Source: Phoronis australis (lineage: Eukaryota; Phoronida; Phoronidae). From it: a stretch of DNA of 64,000 nucleotides. How positions within the stretch are numbered: position 1 is the stretch's first letter; each line of letters starts with the position of its first letter. The stretch spans positions 932,034 to 996,033 of the forward strand of contig NMRA01000094.1 in NCBI GenBank assembly GCA_002633005.1. Direction: 5' to 3'. The notes under the pieces are model-generated. The model did no database searches, had not been told where the DNA came from, and worked only from the letters and a program-made list of their open reading frames with translations. Positions 24,401 through 36,100 of the stretch are shown here, in pieces. A program made the translations under genes and the position numbers.

Positions 24401-26096
24401 GTTGCGTGATTTCTGTGATCGAAATATGGAGTACAAATTGAATTTAACGTTTTAATTTTCTCTACTGCAATTAAAATTGCACTTATTGACAGTGTGGTAC
24501 GGGTTAATAGCCCTGGACACCAAAATTTTTCCATCTCAAAATGGAGTGACTTTAGTACCTTAACCTAATTTTTTAAGAAATTGAAGATCAGTGCACTTAT
24601 CCAGACTTATCTGCTTAGAATAAGATTCAGATTCAGTGAATCAATTTTAAGCTTTTATTGGCTGTTCAGATTTTGCAACTCCCAACAATGGAATAGCCTC
24701 GAGTCCTGTCAAAAATGTAAGCCAGTTGGCCTGATGGCTCGATCCTGCGGTGCACCGACAATTAGCCCGATGCCTGCTGCGGTGCACCGACAGTTAGCAT
24801 CATGCCTCCTGGAGTGCACCAACGGTTAGCCTGATGCCTCCTGCAGTGCACCAACAGTTAGCCTGATGCCTCCTGCAGTGCACTGATAGTTAGCATCATG
24901 CCTCCTGCAGTGCACCGACAGTTAGCCTGATGCCTCTTGCGGTGCACCGACAGTTAGCCTGATGCCTCCTGCAGTGCACCGACAGTTAGCCTGATGCCTC
25001 CTGCAGTGCACTGACTGTTAGCATCATGCCTCCTGCAGTGCACCGACAGTTAGCCTCATGCATTCTGCGGTGCACCAGATGTGCTTTGGCCACAAGGCTG
25101 GCCCATTGCACTAATCACATGATTAGGACGCATGAGGACCCCCAGCATGGATTTCTTCATGGATAATGTCCTTAAATCTGTTCATTTTCCTCAGGAAGAT
25201 GGAAATACTGTTAAACCAGAATGATTGTGTGATTTCTTCCAGATGGGTTATGTGAGAGTAGTGCTTGGAAATGTTTCCTTTCATTGTCTGCACATGGAGC
25301 ATTTGTTTCATGCATCTTCAAACAGTTTAAGCATGCGCAAAGTACAAGACATATTGTTCCTGTTCATTAGTGAATGTATAACTTTTGTTCCATGTGCGGT
25401 CGTATTAAGAGATGCAGTTCAGTAATTGATGCTAAATATTTGTGCCTATGGTGAATCAATGTATGACTGTGAATATTAATATTGTCTCCCAAGTTTATGA
25501 AATGTGCTGGTCTGCATATGTGCAGGAATTGTTTTATTTTTCACAAGCATTTGATTTTTATGCAAATGTATATAATAAAAATAGTAATGATAGCAATAGT
25601 AATATTTCGTCAATGCAGAGCCTCTCAAAACAAAGCTCCAAGAAACAAAAAAAAATCATTTTGAAAAGAAAGAACACAATAGCCTAAAAAATAGTATCTG
25701 TAATGTTTTCAATTGTTCAATGAATTCTTGTAAAGTTTATTTTGTAGTAGTTCCTAGTTTGCAATCATTCTTAATGAAAATGTCACTGTTGCAATCATTC
25801 TTAATGAAAATGTCATTGCTATCTATTCTAGACCAAAGAAGATTATAAGCACGTCCAAAAAGAGTTTTCTCAGTGGTGATGATCCATACTTAGTGGATGC
25901 GGTCACACAAAAACTATTCCCTCAGTTATCACTTGAGAGTGGGGCGCGCCAATCAAGTTCTTATTCAAGTACAGGAGGGAACACATCTCTACAGATAGTG
26001 ACTGTGCGTGATGGAGAGCGTAGTATAAGGCTGCCCTCTTTGTGCGTGGAGCAGAACTATCCTCAAATGTTGTCAGAGTTGGTGTCTCATATCTAG
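12383..26096 (+). CDS. Uncharacterised protein with a YAP/FAM181-type TEAD-binding omega-loop
   Basis: Four secure coding exons (13004-13315, 21580-21717, 23726-23924, 25832-26096) plus a tentative 22-base first exon join in phase to about 311 residues. Order: acidic Ser-rich start (TTSDEEEAQD); basic patch KIKKKKTFFD and KREPTPPKHKPKR-like segment, probably a nuclear signal; then SIPMRQRALPQSFWQQPN at about residues 113-130; a Lys/Glu/Gln-rich helix-prone region; and a C-terminus ending QNYPQMLSELVSHI. The middle motif aligns without gaps to the human YAP omega-loop (MRLRKLPDSFF), keeping the TEAD-contacting Met, Arg, Leu-Pro, Ser-Phe and an aromatic; FAM181 proteins likewise have Trp at the last position. 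There is no WW domain and no Tondu motif. I infer a nuclear TEAD/Scalloped cofactor, perhaps a FAM181 relative. The gene converges with TMTC2. Confidence 0.75.
13004..13315 (+). CDS. Omega-loop gene exon 2: acidic N-terminus and basic patch
   Basis: Acceptor CACATCAG (weak pyrimidine tract) and donor GTGAGT at 13316, ending one base into a codon. It encodes KRRPSAPLVTTSDEEEAQD, a Ser/Thr-rich stretch, VYVRPPGFTHHAQEIVCRPK, then KIKKKKTFFDAKSGLKRREP. A 17-bp minisatellite starts at intron position +5. Confidence 0.78.
13316..13454 (+). repeat. 17-bp minisatellite starting at a 5' splice site (about 8 copies)
   Basis: Unit TTTATAGTTGTTTATAG repeats from the fifth intron base of the omega-loop gene (donor GTGAGTTTATAG), with almost no divergence. 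Confidence 0.93.
16869..17066 (+). repeat. 65-bp tandem repeat, 3 copies
   Basis: Three near-perfect copies of a unit containing CCCATATTAATGGTTCAGTG and AGTTCTTATGAGTTATGGCT, the first copy more diverged. Confidence 0.92.
18600..20800 (+). mobile_element. Tandem dimer of a YY1-motif and (GAY)n-containing dispersed element
   Basis: Two copies in the same direction (about 18600-19640 and 19640-20800) share ordered blocks: TTTGTTTGTTCGC, CCTGGAAGCCTATTG, several AAGATGGCGG motifs, GATGTTGGTTTAGCTTCTAT, GTTCGTCATATGAATGTTAT, CATCATCGCC-type trinucleotide tracts, and TTAATTTCGCCAAGTGTCGC. The reverse complement is at 51086-52316. Trinucleotide-rich subrepeats occur twice per copy. Reading frames through it (for example Asp-rich ones) are composition artefacts. 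The class is unknown; it is non-autonomous. Confidence 0.7.
21580..21717 (+). CDS. Omega-loop gene exon 3: TEAD-binding omega-loop
   Basis: Acceptor TTCCATTACAG, donor GTGAGT at 21718; enters completing a Glu codon, leaves one base into the next. It encodes SIPMRQRALPQSFWQQPN followed by IVHNAPPGDCVSVLPPLSNK. The exon is essentially the TEAD-binding module alone. A 22-bp minisatellite begins three bases into the following intron. Confidence 0.85.
21718..22030 (+). repeat. 22-bp minisatellite starting at a 5' splice site (about 14 copies)
   Basis: Unit AGTATTGTTATACATTAGAC plus AG (C/T variant in TTCTACATT) runs from intron position +3 (donor GTGAGTATTG) to 22030. The repeats carry CAGAGTATT rather than GTGAGT, so the donor itself is not duplicated. 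Confidence 0.95.
22031..23725. other. Intron of the omega-loop gene
   Basis: It holds a short irregular repeat at 22270-22460 (ACGTTCATCTCCAGTTAA and TATTCCTGACTGGTGCCCA blocks). Nothing else was recognised. Confidence 0.5.
23726..23924 (+). CDS. Omega-loop gene exon 4: charged helical region
   Basis: Acceptor CATCACTGCAG, donor GTGAGT at 23925. It encodes IRPVTPPQEKDCKETELKK, then RKLTVSRHSDEMMNRLFSQV and QQEELRKQQSLPTQLRRGR. The second half is Gln/Glu/Arg-rich and likely helical. No named domain was recognised. Confidence 0.8.
24722..25078 (+). repeat. 32-bp minisatellite, about 11 copies
   Basis: Unit GTTAGCCTGATGCCTCCTGC plus AGTGCACCGACA, with CCTGCAGTGCA/CCTGCGGTGCA variants, inside the intron before the last exon of the omega-loop gene. 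Confidence 0.93.
25832..26096 (+). CDS. Omega-loop gene terminal exon
   Basis: Acceptor TCTATTCTAG; 88 codons then TAG. It encodes PKKIISTSKKSFLSGDDPYL, a Ser/Gly-rich stretch, and the conserved-looking tail SLCVEQNYPQMLSELVSHI. The frame agrees with all upstream exons. Confidence 0.82.
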
Positions 26097-27017
26097 TGAT
26101 CATGCTTTGTTGTGTTGTCAGCCTCTTGACACTGAAGGAGGCATGTGGTGAATGATGGTCCAACAGAACCTCTCTATACCTTCACTTGTCCTGCAAGTCA
26201 ACAGCCGGCTCAGATTATGTTTCACAATCCATTTACTTTGGACATGTGATGTAGTTTTTGTGCCTTTTCAAATGAAAAAGGTTTTTCATTTCCCTCCAAA
26301 AATTAGAACATAATTTTTAAGCGAGCATGAAATTATCATAAATAAGATATTTTTCTTGTCTTAAAGATCGATGGTCGATGTCACTTTTTGTTGATCTTAT
26401 AAGACTAACTTTACTGCGCCCATCTGTGGTTTTTGATTTCTAATGGCTAATTAATACTTGGGGTGATGTAACGTGTGCAGAAAGCTCCTTGCAAGTTGTT
26501 TCAGTTGGATGCTAGTGCATAACGTCCATTTTATTTTTGATTTCGTTCAGCTCTACTTATATAAGTGAACATTAAGTGAAAGTTAAGTGTAGTAGAGTAT
26601 TGATTGCTCTTAATGTGATCAATGACTTAATATTCCACGTGGAGCTATTTCCACTTTAGTTATTACTTCAGATAGAAGTTCCCATTACTGAATAGCAGGC
26701 CTACCTAAGTGTATGGCAATAATAAGTCATGATTAAAAGTAAAGACTTATTTTCAGCTTCAACATGCAAATAGAGCTCAAGGCTCACATTTCTTCAAACG
26801 TTCCAAAGTTTTAAGTTTAAAACGCATTTTAAAGATCTCTGTTGAGCAGAGAAACATTATGCAATGGGCACAAAAGTAGGGCCTCGGACATTTGTTGTCA
26901 TGTGACCATGTTTTCTGTAGAAAAGAAAGTCGTGTTTGTAACAGAGATCATCATAACTTCCACCAACACGGTAATAATATTTGCCTGAAATTTGCAGGTT
27001 CTGTTTATTCATTTATT

Positions 27018-27023
27018 AATAAA
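27018..27023 (+). promoter_or_regulatory. Candidate poly(A) signal AATAAA downstream of the omega-loop gene
   Basis: First clear AATAAA after the stop, about 920 bases downstream. A second lies at 27221, inside a tRNA-like repeat. Either could be used; neither is proven. Confidence 0.3.
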
Positions 27024-27090
27024 CGGTATAAGCCTCTTATCTCAAAATCTGAACTGTCAAAAGGGGCAGGTGTGGATTGTTAAAGAGAAG

Positions 27091-27330
27091 GCAGTGTGGC
27101 CTGGTTGATAAGTGCCCGCTTTCTTTACTCGAGGTCATGGGTTCAAGTCCCACCAGGTCACACTGCTAAACCCTTGAGCCAGGTTTCTAGCTCCTCAGCT
27201 CGGTTTTAACCATATATATTAATAAAGCATAAAAATATTTCCAGGTGATTAGTGCAATGGGCCCACATGCGAGGCCTGCGCACGTCTGGTACAACGTGTA
27301 TCAGACCGCCTGCAATTATTTTTTTTTTAT
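27091..27330 (+). mobile_element. tRNA-like SINE with a 14-bp closing stem
   Basis: A 76-base head (27091-27166) contains a B-box-like GGTTCAAGTCC and an A-box-like TGGCCTGGTTGATAAGTGC. Its ends, GCAGTGTGGCCTGG and CCAGGTCACACTGC, pair over 14 bases with one G-U. That stem is longer than a tRNA acceptor stem and the arms do not fit a real tRNA. A tail with AATAAAGCAT and an A/T-rich run follows, as in SINEs. Part of the tail (GTGATTAGTGCAATGGGCC) appears inverted at 25096-25119. Confidence 0.5.
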
Positions 27331-30300
27331 TGTTAAGATCTTCAGATTGAAAACCATACCATCTCCGTCCAAAAGGCATTCTCTAACAGGCTGTTGTACC
27401 TAATGGCATAAACGAAAGGAATTTTGAACAAAAATTTTCACATTTATAGAAGTTACAGTGGTTTTAAGAACACAAGTTTTAAACAAAACATGGTCACATG
27501 ACTACACTGCTCTAGGCACTATTTCCATACTTGTAATCATTTCCTTTGTTCCCCAAAGATTTTAGAAATATGATTGAAACCTGGTATTTCTGTGACCCTT
27601 GGTTCAGAAGGTAATGAGTTACATTAAAACTTATATGTACCTGCTTCACACATGCGTGGTTGTGAATTGTGCTTAGGGAGATGAGAGTTATGGTAAAAAC
27701 TTCAGTTTGGGACACAATATGATGAACCGCTGAAATTTCATTTTGTCAAAAATTTCAACAAAAATAACTGTTCAGTAAAATTTACTTTTCTTTTAGCATG
27801 GTTTTGTATTGCATAGCTAGCCAGTACCATCTAACATTTGCTAAATTTGTGAGCATTTGCAATGCTTTGGTATGCCTCTGAACAATCTAAATATGGCAAT
27901 TTTGTCCCAAATTGAAGAATTTTTGCTGAAATTATAGAATTTAAAGAAAAAAATTGTTGCTATTGAATTGCTTGTATAATTTTTGTTGTTTTTTTCTTCC
28001 ACAGTCACAGCCAAAAGTTGGGTGTGGTTCCGTCCATTTTATTAATTTTTTGCCTTGTATGTTCAACGTGGTTGTTGCATAACGAGTACCTTTCCATTGT
28101 AACACAAGCATTTGACTGGAGACTGATTTTGAGATCTTTTGTTTTTAATTTTGTATATGTATATTATCCTTTTTAATGACTGTTTACTGACAGTTTTGAC
28201 AACCTGACCTTGTAGATCTCTGAGGCTACTACATTCCTGTAATTGAATATTCGTGTGTGTTGTTCAAAACACCATAAATATTCATGAGTGTTGTTCAAAA
28301 CACCATGCAGTCAAGCAACGTCTTCTTAATAGCTGACTTTCGAGTTTTTATTACGCTCAGAACTGCACATTTTTATGTGTCTGACTTTCGGTGCTTGAAG
28401 AAGACTTCAACCTTTGATGTAACAAAAATAACTTGTATCATCAATTTATACCTGTCCACTCAGAGAATCTCAAAATGGTATCCCAAACTCTTCTTAACGT
28501 TTAGTTTCATTTTAAAAAGAACATTATTCTCTCTGGACTAGAATTCCAGTGCTGGCATTGGTTTAGTCATCACGTGTTTTTTTGCATTTCTTGATTGCTG
28601 TTGCTGGGATTTTTGAACAAATCTGAAGTATTTATTATTCCTGTGTACAAAGGAGAACAGACTGAAAGTTGTTTTAAAACTTCAATATTTGCCCAAATTC
28701 ACACAGTGTTCTGTCCTATTTATATTAAACTTGATGTACATATTACAGAAATTGTTATAATTTTAATTAAAAAGCTTTATTGATGGTTTTAATGCGTGAA
28801 TGTTAACGTATGGTGCTTAGAATGAGCATGTGATATTGTAGCATTTTTGATTTAGAATCAAATTAGTGCTCTTGTTTGTAAATTAACGTGTGCCGAGTTT
28901 TACCTTGTGTCTATCATAGCAGGACTATCTTTTAAATCAAGTTGTTTGTACTATATGGTGACTGGTGCATTAGACATTTTCAACGATATGTTTTGATATC
29001 ATGAAATTTGTGCACACATTGTCTGTGATGTCACAGTCACAATGTACAGATACCATATTGGAACTGAGTTATGTTACAGGCTCTGTTTCTTACGTATTGT
29101 ACTTTCAAAATGTGAGAAACAGACCGATACGTACACCCTTGCGGCTGCTATTTTTAAGAAAATTTGGTTGATATATATCAAATGTCACTTTTTTGAACAG
29201 CTTTCATTTTGGTATATTTTCAACATAGCGGTTTCTTTGTGTGTCGTCGAATTAAGACGCATCACTGAAAGTAATATACATACATATCGAACCGTACATA
29301 TGGTCTTGCAATATGTTTTATGATGCAAAACATATCATAGTGTCTATTAACACAAAATATCCGTCCAAGTATAATTCCATGCCAACCACTGTCAATACAA
29401 TGTCTTACTTTATAACCAGGTGGCAGCACAGGCTTTCTTAGTTCCATGTGGCTAGTTACCGTTGGTTATAAATGATCTCATTATCTGTAATATTTTGACT
29501 TTCTATTCTTAGACAATTTCTTTATACATTAATGTGCTTTGTTTAACTCCGCACATTGTAGTAGTGTGAAAACAGTGTGGTCTAAATTGCTTATTTTATC
29601 GAAATTGTGGCCATTCACAAATTCATTCTGATCAGCTGGATTCTAAACATATGGTAAATAAAATTTTAGACTGGTAGCCTCACTGTCTGCAGTATCCTGG
29701 TTGCTGGGCAACCATTAAAACCAGTTCCTGACACTTATTGTTGAAAACATGTTTTTCAGTCAATGTCTCAGATTTCGTTAGCTATTCATCCAGTTTGCAA
29801 GATTGAAATGACTAACACTGAGGCAGTACTTGCAATAAAGGACTGTCTTGAGACGGTAATATCTTGCATAAAAGTTTGACTTTTGTCTGGGCAGGATGCT
29901 CTAAGTAATCAGTAGACGTCCATCCAGTAAGTGAAATTAAATTATTTTATATACTTTCTGACAAACATGGTCTATAAAATGGTCAGCACTGCTACTGGTG
30001 AGAACAACTCACAGTCACATCCCTCCAAACTTGAGAATTCCGTATGTGCAACATTCACTATTTAAAATAACACTATGTTGCATGTAGAATATTTATTGAC
30101 ATAATCAACCCACATTCATATTTACCAAAGCACAATAATTATTAAATGCTAAATGATGCCCGTCTCATAACGACATCTGAAGGCAAAATAAATAATTTGG
30201 TAACAACTTGAATGCATTAAACTAAATCTAAACAAGATGAAAATTTTCCATGAATGGCGGCAATGTCTACAAAGAACAACAAAAAGAAAATTGAAAACGT

Positions 30301-31907
30301 AGATGGTGAACTTGGATGACAACTTTGGGGAAAATAGAAACAAATGTAAATTTCTAAAATTTACTTGGTGAAGGTAATGAAAATCTAATACCTAAATTTC
30401 CAATAATGTGCTTTAAAGATAGTAACGGCATTCGTCTACATACCTCAAAAATATCAACAAAAATAATCACTTTTGAAAAGGTCACATCCTCCACAACCCA
30501 CATCAAAAAATGACTCAACAGTAGTCATAAACAAGAAAACTTTTCATAATATGGCACAAAGCATTACCTTTCATCCTTTACCTAAAATATGACTAGTTTG
30601 GAATGACAACAATATGTACAAAATAGTCAAAATGTCAGTAATATGTAGAATTCAACATGTATTGCAAACGAGCCAACACCTAATGACTTGGACAACATGA
30701 CACCACAATGACATGTCAGTTTGCTTAAATAGTCAATTACAACCTTAACAAATATTACAAAGGTAGTCGCGATGACTGCACTTTGATTGACTAAGCAGGT
30801 TCTGCGAGGTCAACCAACTAAGACATCCGATTGGTTTGTAAGCCAGAGGTGGTCAACGATAACCAATCGCGTTTTAAGGTTGCTGACTACACACAACGAA
30901 GTCAATCAAGGGCAGCCAGTGGCAACTGGAATGTGACGTATTAATTTTGTATAATTCAGACTAAAGAGAATAACAAAACTGTTAAAAAATTAAATCATAC
31001 TTTCCCTCCTGCAACTGATTTAAATATATATATGTATGAAGAATGTCAATGATAAACTCTTAAGAAGTGCAAGCTGATCAAATCACTGTAACCATAGACT
31101 ATAGTTGTCTATAATCTATACTGTAACAAAATAGTGGGATACGATCTCGGTCCATCTTACTGTGAAAATATATTCTTGAAAAACTATTTGGAACTGCTTA
31201 TGCAAAATATCTCCAATATAACAAGCTATCCATTATTTTCATGTAAACAATTACGGCATCACATCATATGGCACAGTGGTTCTTTGAAAGAACTAAAAGG
31301 GGGCACTGCTGGCAGTGAATCAAAAGCTATGAATAAGAACACACCTTACCTCAACATGACCAAAATCTTAATTTTCCTTTAACTTTCGAGAATCAAATGA
31401 CACACTGGATATAACCTCTCTGATCAAATTTTAGAAACCGTGAAAAATATAGTGTTCCACAATTAATACATTTGTTTCATGACCTATATCTGCTTGTAAT
31501 AATTAAAAGGAAAAATATTTCATCTGTGACTCACAATCACAAAAAGAAATAAAAATAATAGAAGTGATAAAATTTCACAACCAGTTCAAAAAGAATGAAA
31601 TTTCTAATATGGAAGCATTCATTGCCAAAAACTTTTACATTCAAAAAACATGGTTATCATTCTGACACACAAAATGAGCAATAAAACATTTATAAGCAAG
31701 GAACGTGTAACTGATAATGTGCAAAAAACATGTTTGAAGTTGGGAATGTAAGACTTTAAGATAAAATGAGACGATGGTATCGGTGAATACTCAAAGTAGT
31801 ATAACATTCGAACATTCTCCAAGGCAAACAGAAATGAGACAACACAAGAATTGCTCCCAAGTTTTAAGTGCAGCACTGGTTCAGATATTAAACAAGGACT
31901 ACAGGTA

Positions 31908-31975
31908 CCAGCCCTTTACAGGTACAAGCCCTTTACAGGTACCAGCCCTTTACAGGTAGCAGTGCTTTCTACAGG
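31908..31975 (+). repeat. 17-bp tandem repeat, about 4 copies
   Basis: Unit TACAGGTACCAGCCCTT, repeated with minor variants. Confidence 0.85.
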
Positions 31976-32071
31976 TACCAGTCCTCTCTAATTCAATTTA
32001 CAGTAAAGACTGACTAGAACTCATCTTCAACTTCAAAATTTTAACTAATTTGCACAAACACAATCAGCATG

Positions 32072-32608
32072 ATGTAGGACCTTATCAACTAGTCGATGTA
32101 GTTAGCAAAATATTTACAAAGCTATAGACTGTAACTCAGGAAAAGTATATGTTCTCTGAAAGTAGAAATCCTGTAGAATTTAATGTATAACTTTATAACA
32201 ATGTGCAATTAATTGGGTAGCGTGCCGTGTATTTTTAAAGAAATTAAACAAAAAAGAAAGCTACAGCCACACAAACGATGATATCAATGATATCAATCAT
32301 GTGACAAAATTTCTTTTGATATAACGGTTCAAGATGAAACTTCAAAAACACTGATACAGTTTTCTAAACTATTATTTCATTTTTGTTTATTGCAACTTCT
32401 GAGTTTTTTTGTAAAATCTCAAAAGCTGTTTTTTATAACCAATCATGCAAAAGTCAATTACTTTAAGCAATTCCTCACACCATATTGAAGAACAGTGTAC
32501 AAAATACGATATCATGTGAATTCAACCTGCCATTTCTGAGATACAATATTCCGCAGTTGACCAAAATTTGTATCTTGATTTAATGTTATGCATAACCTTG
32601 ATATAAAT
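32072..32608 (+). mobile_element. R1 element, copy c
   Basis: Left end GTAGGACCTTATCAACTAG, then GCAAAATATTTACAAAGC, TTCTCTGAAAGTAGAAA, TTGTTTATTGCAACTTCTGA and right end GTTATGCATAACCTTGAT. It matches copies a, b and d in order and direction. No tandem array is attached in this copy. Confidence 0.7.
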
Positions 32609-32955
32609 ATAAGACTTGGTAGCAAAACATGAAGTACGGTGAAAATTCTTCAGTTCAGGACAATAGCGTGGAAAGTGAAATTTTGTGTTGTCAAATTCTT
32701 TAAATTTTACTGTATCTTGGCACAGGTACAGCACTCGCCAAAGAATATGATAAAATTGTGCGAGCATCTGTAGCAATGACGCAGCAAGGCTTTGAAAAAA
32801 CTAAAAATGGCAACACATTTAGCATACTTTTGTTTCAAATTGAAGGATTTTTACTGTTGATATTCTGAGTGACTTTCCATTCAATTTTCTATTTACAGAT
32901 TACATTAATGTGAAATTGCAAGATTAATATTCCAAATTAAAATGAAATGTTTCAG

Positions 32956-33144
32956 TTATCTTTTCGCTCCATTACTCGTCTTGATTCGTTTAGACTTCAT
33001 CAAGTTCCGCAACTTCTGTAAGTTTCCACTTGTAATCGTATCGTCGGGTTTCAACTGGAGCGCTGTCAAGTAACTTCTCTCAGCGTCTATGTATTTGCCA
33101 TTGAAATGCAGCATGGCACCCAAATTCATGTGTGCGGTGGCCAT
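32956..33144 (-). CDS. TMTC2 terminal exon: last TPR and stop
   Basis: Acceptor AAACTTTGCAG; 62 residues plus stop. It encodes MATAHMNLGAMLHFNGKYID, AERSYLTALQLKPDDTITSG and a basic tail. The end is at the same place as in human TMTC2. No convincing minus-strand AATAAA was seen within 500 bases; the nearest (plus-strand TTTATT at 32386) lies inside R1 copy c. Confidence 0.95.
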   Translation of the reverse strand: MATAHMNLGAMLHFNGKYIDAERSYLTALQLKPDDTITSGNLQKLRNLMKSKRIKTSNGAKR

Positions 33145-36100
33145 CTGCAAAGTTTAAAACTGGAAGTTGCCTTGTGTTTAAGCTCTGTGTTTGTCAAGCT
33201 AGGTCGGGTTATTAGGAGTTGGGTATGGGGGTAAATTCAAGGAGAATGTTGAAAGATCACATTATGCAACTTGTCAATCTGAACACTCTGTGAGTTTCCC
33301 AATAAACTTTATGCTGGCAAAACAAAAAAAATTGTTTTGAGAGATGTAAATGATCTAATGAATAACTTGGCTTTCTTCAGTTGAGTGTGATCACAGTTTT
33401 AAATACTTACATCAGGTCGAAGATTGACTGCTTTCTGATAATAAACTTCTGCTTCTGAATTTCTGCCAGCTTGCCTGGACAAAAAAACAGGAAAATAAAT
33501 TAAATCAGGTATCCCATAACAAAGATATGCCCTATACCAGACCACACCCACTGAATCTCACGGCCAGGGATCACGGACAATGGCTAAACAATTTTTTGAC
33601 TGCAGACTTGAAGTCTACAAATCCACGGGTGAGAAACAACATGACCGCCGGTCCTCTAAACAGGACCTCCGGGGATCAAATGGGACCGCCGCACCAGAAA
33701 ATGGGACTGACGCACCCAAAAACATGACCGCCCCACCACAAAACAGGACCGCCGGGGACTGAGTAGTTAAGGCCTTTGTGTGATACTGCGGGTTATGACG
33801 TAACCGGTCAGATAGCTGTGTAAAGACTATCGCCAAAATAAAGCTTGACAGCCTTGCGTTATTGAGCTCCGTTACATCCCCGACATTGCCCACAGCCCGG
33901 GTAGTTCTGCTCGTCACCTCGTCGTGGAACTTACATCAACATGTAGTAGAGCGCGCGACCGATGCAGGCGCATGCAAAATCTAGGCGTCAACCAACACTC
34001 ACCTTGCAGTTTGCAACCGCTTGAGTGAAAAACAATCTAATGAACTGTTGTAATAATAAGTGACATGTGCACGCGCCATTTCCTCAGAAAAATTTTGAGA
34101 CATCTTTCGAAAGATGATGACAACTTGGCGGCAACAAGGTTTGTTATGAAATTCGGTTTGCTGGTATTAAAGTACTGAAAACTTATAACGAAATGAAACC
34201 AGTTTCGATAATTTGTTGTGCCAGGTACGCAACCTTGTAGAAGGACAGTTGACTGAAGAATCGGGGGAAAAGGAACCGGCCAATGTAAGCCGACTTAAGA
34301 GAACGCAGAATAACGACAGAACGACAATTTCTCTCGAGCGCCGATGAAATAATTTAGTTTACTCAAGGAAGAGTGTCGTTAAAAAAAATTCGCCGGGTAA
34401 AGATTTTACATGTTCAGTTTTTTACCCACATCGGCGCAAAGCTGTACATTTAATGTACAGCTTTGCCGCACAAAGGCAGCTAGTATGATGATGCTTCACC
34501 CGAGAACCAGAACGTCCGTTTTTTTACTTGACTAACTTTAAACGTCAAATTGGAGAAAATGATTTTCATTTTGTTCTTAAACTTATGCAGTGGATAAAAT
34601 TATAATTATTTAGCTCAAAAGCGTACAACGAGGTTGTTTTGTGTTAGATTTATTAAATGTTGACCTTTCAACTGTTTATAAGTCACATACCGCAGCCGGG
34701 AGCCTGGTGATGAGTAAAACTCAAAAGCGCCGCGTATTACAAAGCGAAGTGTCCTTTGTTGCTCACAAAAGATTTCGGTGGATTAATCGGCACAAGACCT
34801 GCATATGCATACGTATATAGCCCCATTGTATGATCTGTGTAGGCCTAACGGTAATAAATCTTAGCCTGTTAGTTGTTGCGGTTTTAGTCCCCGGCGGTCC
34901 TGTTTTGTGGTGGGGCGGTCATGTTTTTGGGTGCGTCAGTCCCATTTTCTGGTGCGGCGGTCCCATTTGATCCCCGGAGGTCCTGTTTAGAGGACCGGTG
35001 GTCATGTTGTTTCTCACCCGTGAAATCAACATGCAAAACTTTGGTGTAGTCCATTAGGAGTGTGCTGACTGATGTTTCCTGGACACAGTGCAACTGTCTA
35101 TCAGCTGATCAACATATATTTGGTCACGAAACAGTAATTTTGATGTCTGAAGTATTTAAAACATCTAGTTAATGTACTTGATTAGAAAAATGTCCTCTTC
35201 AACTTAAGTAGCCTACACTGATACAAAACTGATATACAGCTTTGGATGTCTCTGGGTAAACATGAGTAATGTCATTATAAACTACCCTCTATACTGGTCA
35301 CCTATACTGGGTAGACAGTAGTGTCACAACTCAGTCCTTTTTCTGATGTTCCCTTGTACATGACGCTGAGTGACATCATTACCACTGTTGACAAGATAGA
35401 AATATTTACCTCATAACATTAGCTGCAGTAAAAGTCAGGTCAAAATCGTTGTAAGATCGTTGAGTTACTCTGACAAATAGATCAGCAGCGTCGTCATGAC
35501 GATTCAAGTCACTCAGAAACTGACCTGAAATGAGAGTGAATAAACAACAGTGGACAAGGTTCGACCTAAATCATTGCTGTAAATACAAATAATGACAACT
35601 TGCTTTTAGTTTATTTACTTAGCTAAATAATTCTGTATTTAACAAACCACATTGTGGTTGGATTTTTGCATACAAATAGCCGACTGCTCAGTACTGGCAA
35701 GCAGGTCACAGCAACATGTTGAGACATGTTGTAGAGAACATTGGGTTAAATATGCACATGTTCAAATCAAATTGTTATTTGTGTTTTGAAGAATTGTCAC
35801 TAATTGTAAATGACCAGGGCACCATATGGTGATTTGAATTATTTAGCGTATAACTTACCGTAGTGCTGCGCAACAGACGACGACTGGGTGTCAATCTGCA
35901 GCGCCCTCTTGTAATGGAACTCTGCTTTTTCCACAAAATTCTGAAAGTGACACGATAATATCAAATCAAAAAGCTCAACTTTTAGGAATGTTTATTTCTA
36001 GGTGGTAACAACAACAGATCAGTCTCTTCCAGCACATTCATGTTCATACATACCTGAGTGTGATATAACTTGGCTAGTGTCAAATAGGCAGGTATGTGGT

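Larger units (their letters stand above)
26097..32955. other. Gene-free interval between convergent genes
   Basis: No exon was recognised on either strand. It should contain the 3' UTRs of the omega-loop gene (from the left) and TMTC2 (from the right). Identified content is a tRNA-like repeat (27091-27330), a 17-bp repeat (31908-31975) and R1 copy c (32072-32608). The rest is AT-rich. Confidence 0.5.

Noticed and set aside
24722-25078. CRISPR-like array
   Set aside because: Contiguous 32-bp tandem copies with no unique spacers, in an animal intron. It is a minisatellite.
27091-27166. Functional tRNA gene
   Set aside because: The B box is good, but the T stem has a mismatch, three extra bases separate it from the acceptor strand, and no clean anticodon arm can be drawn.
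33624-35022. Confident assignment to ProtoRAG/Transib
   Set aside because: Only CAC ends and the 5-bp duplication agree. The rest of the terminal heptamer differs and no RAG-like coding sequence is present.
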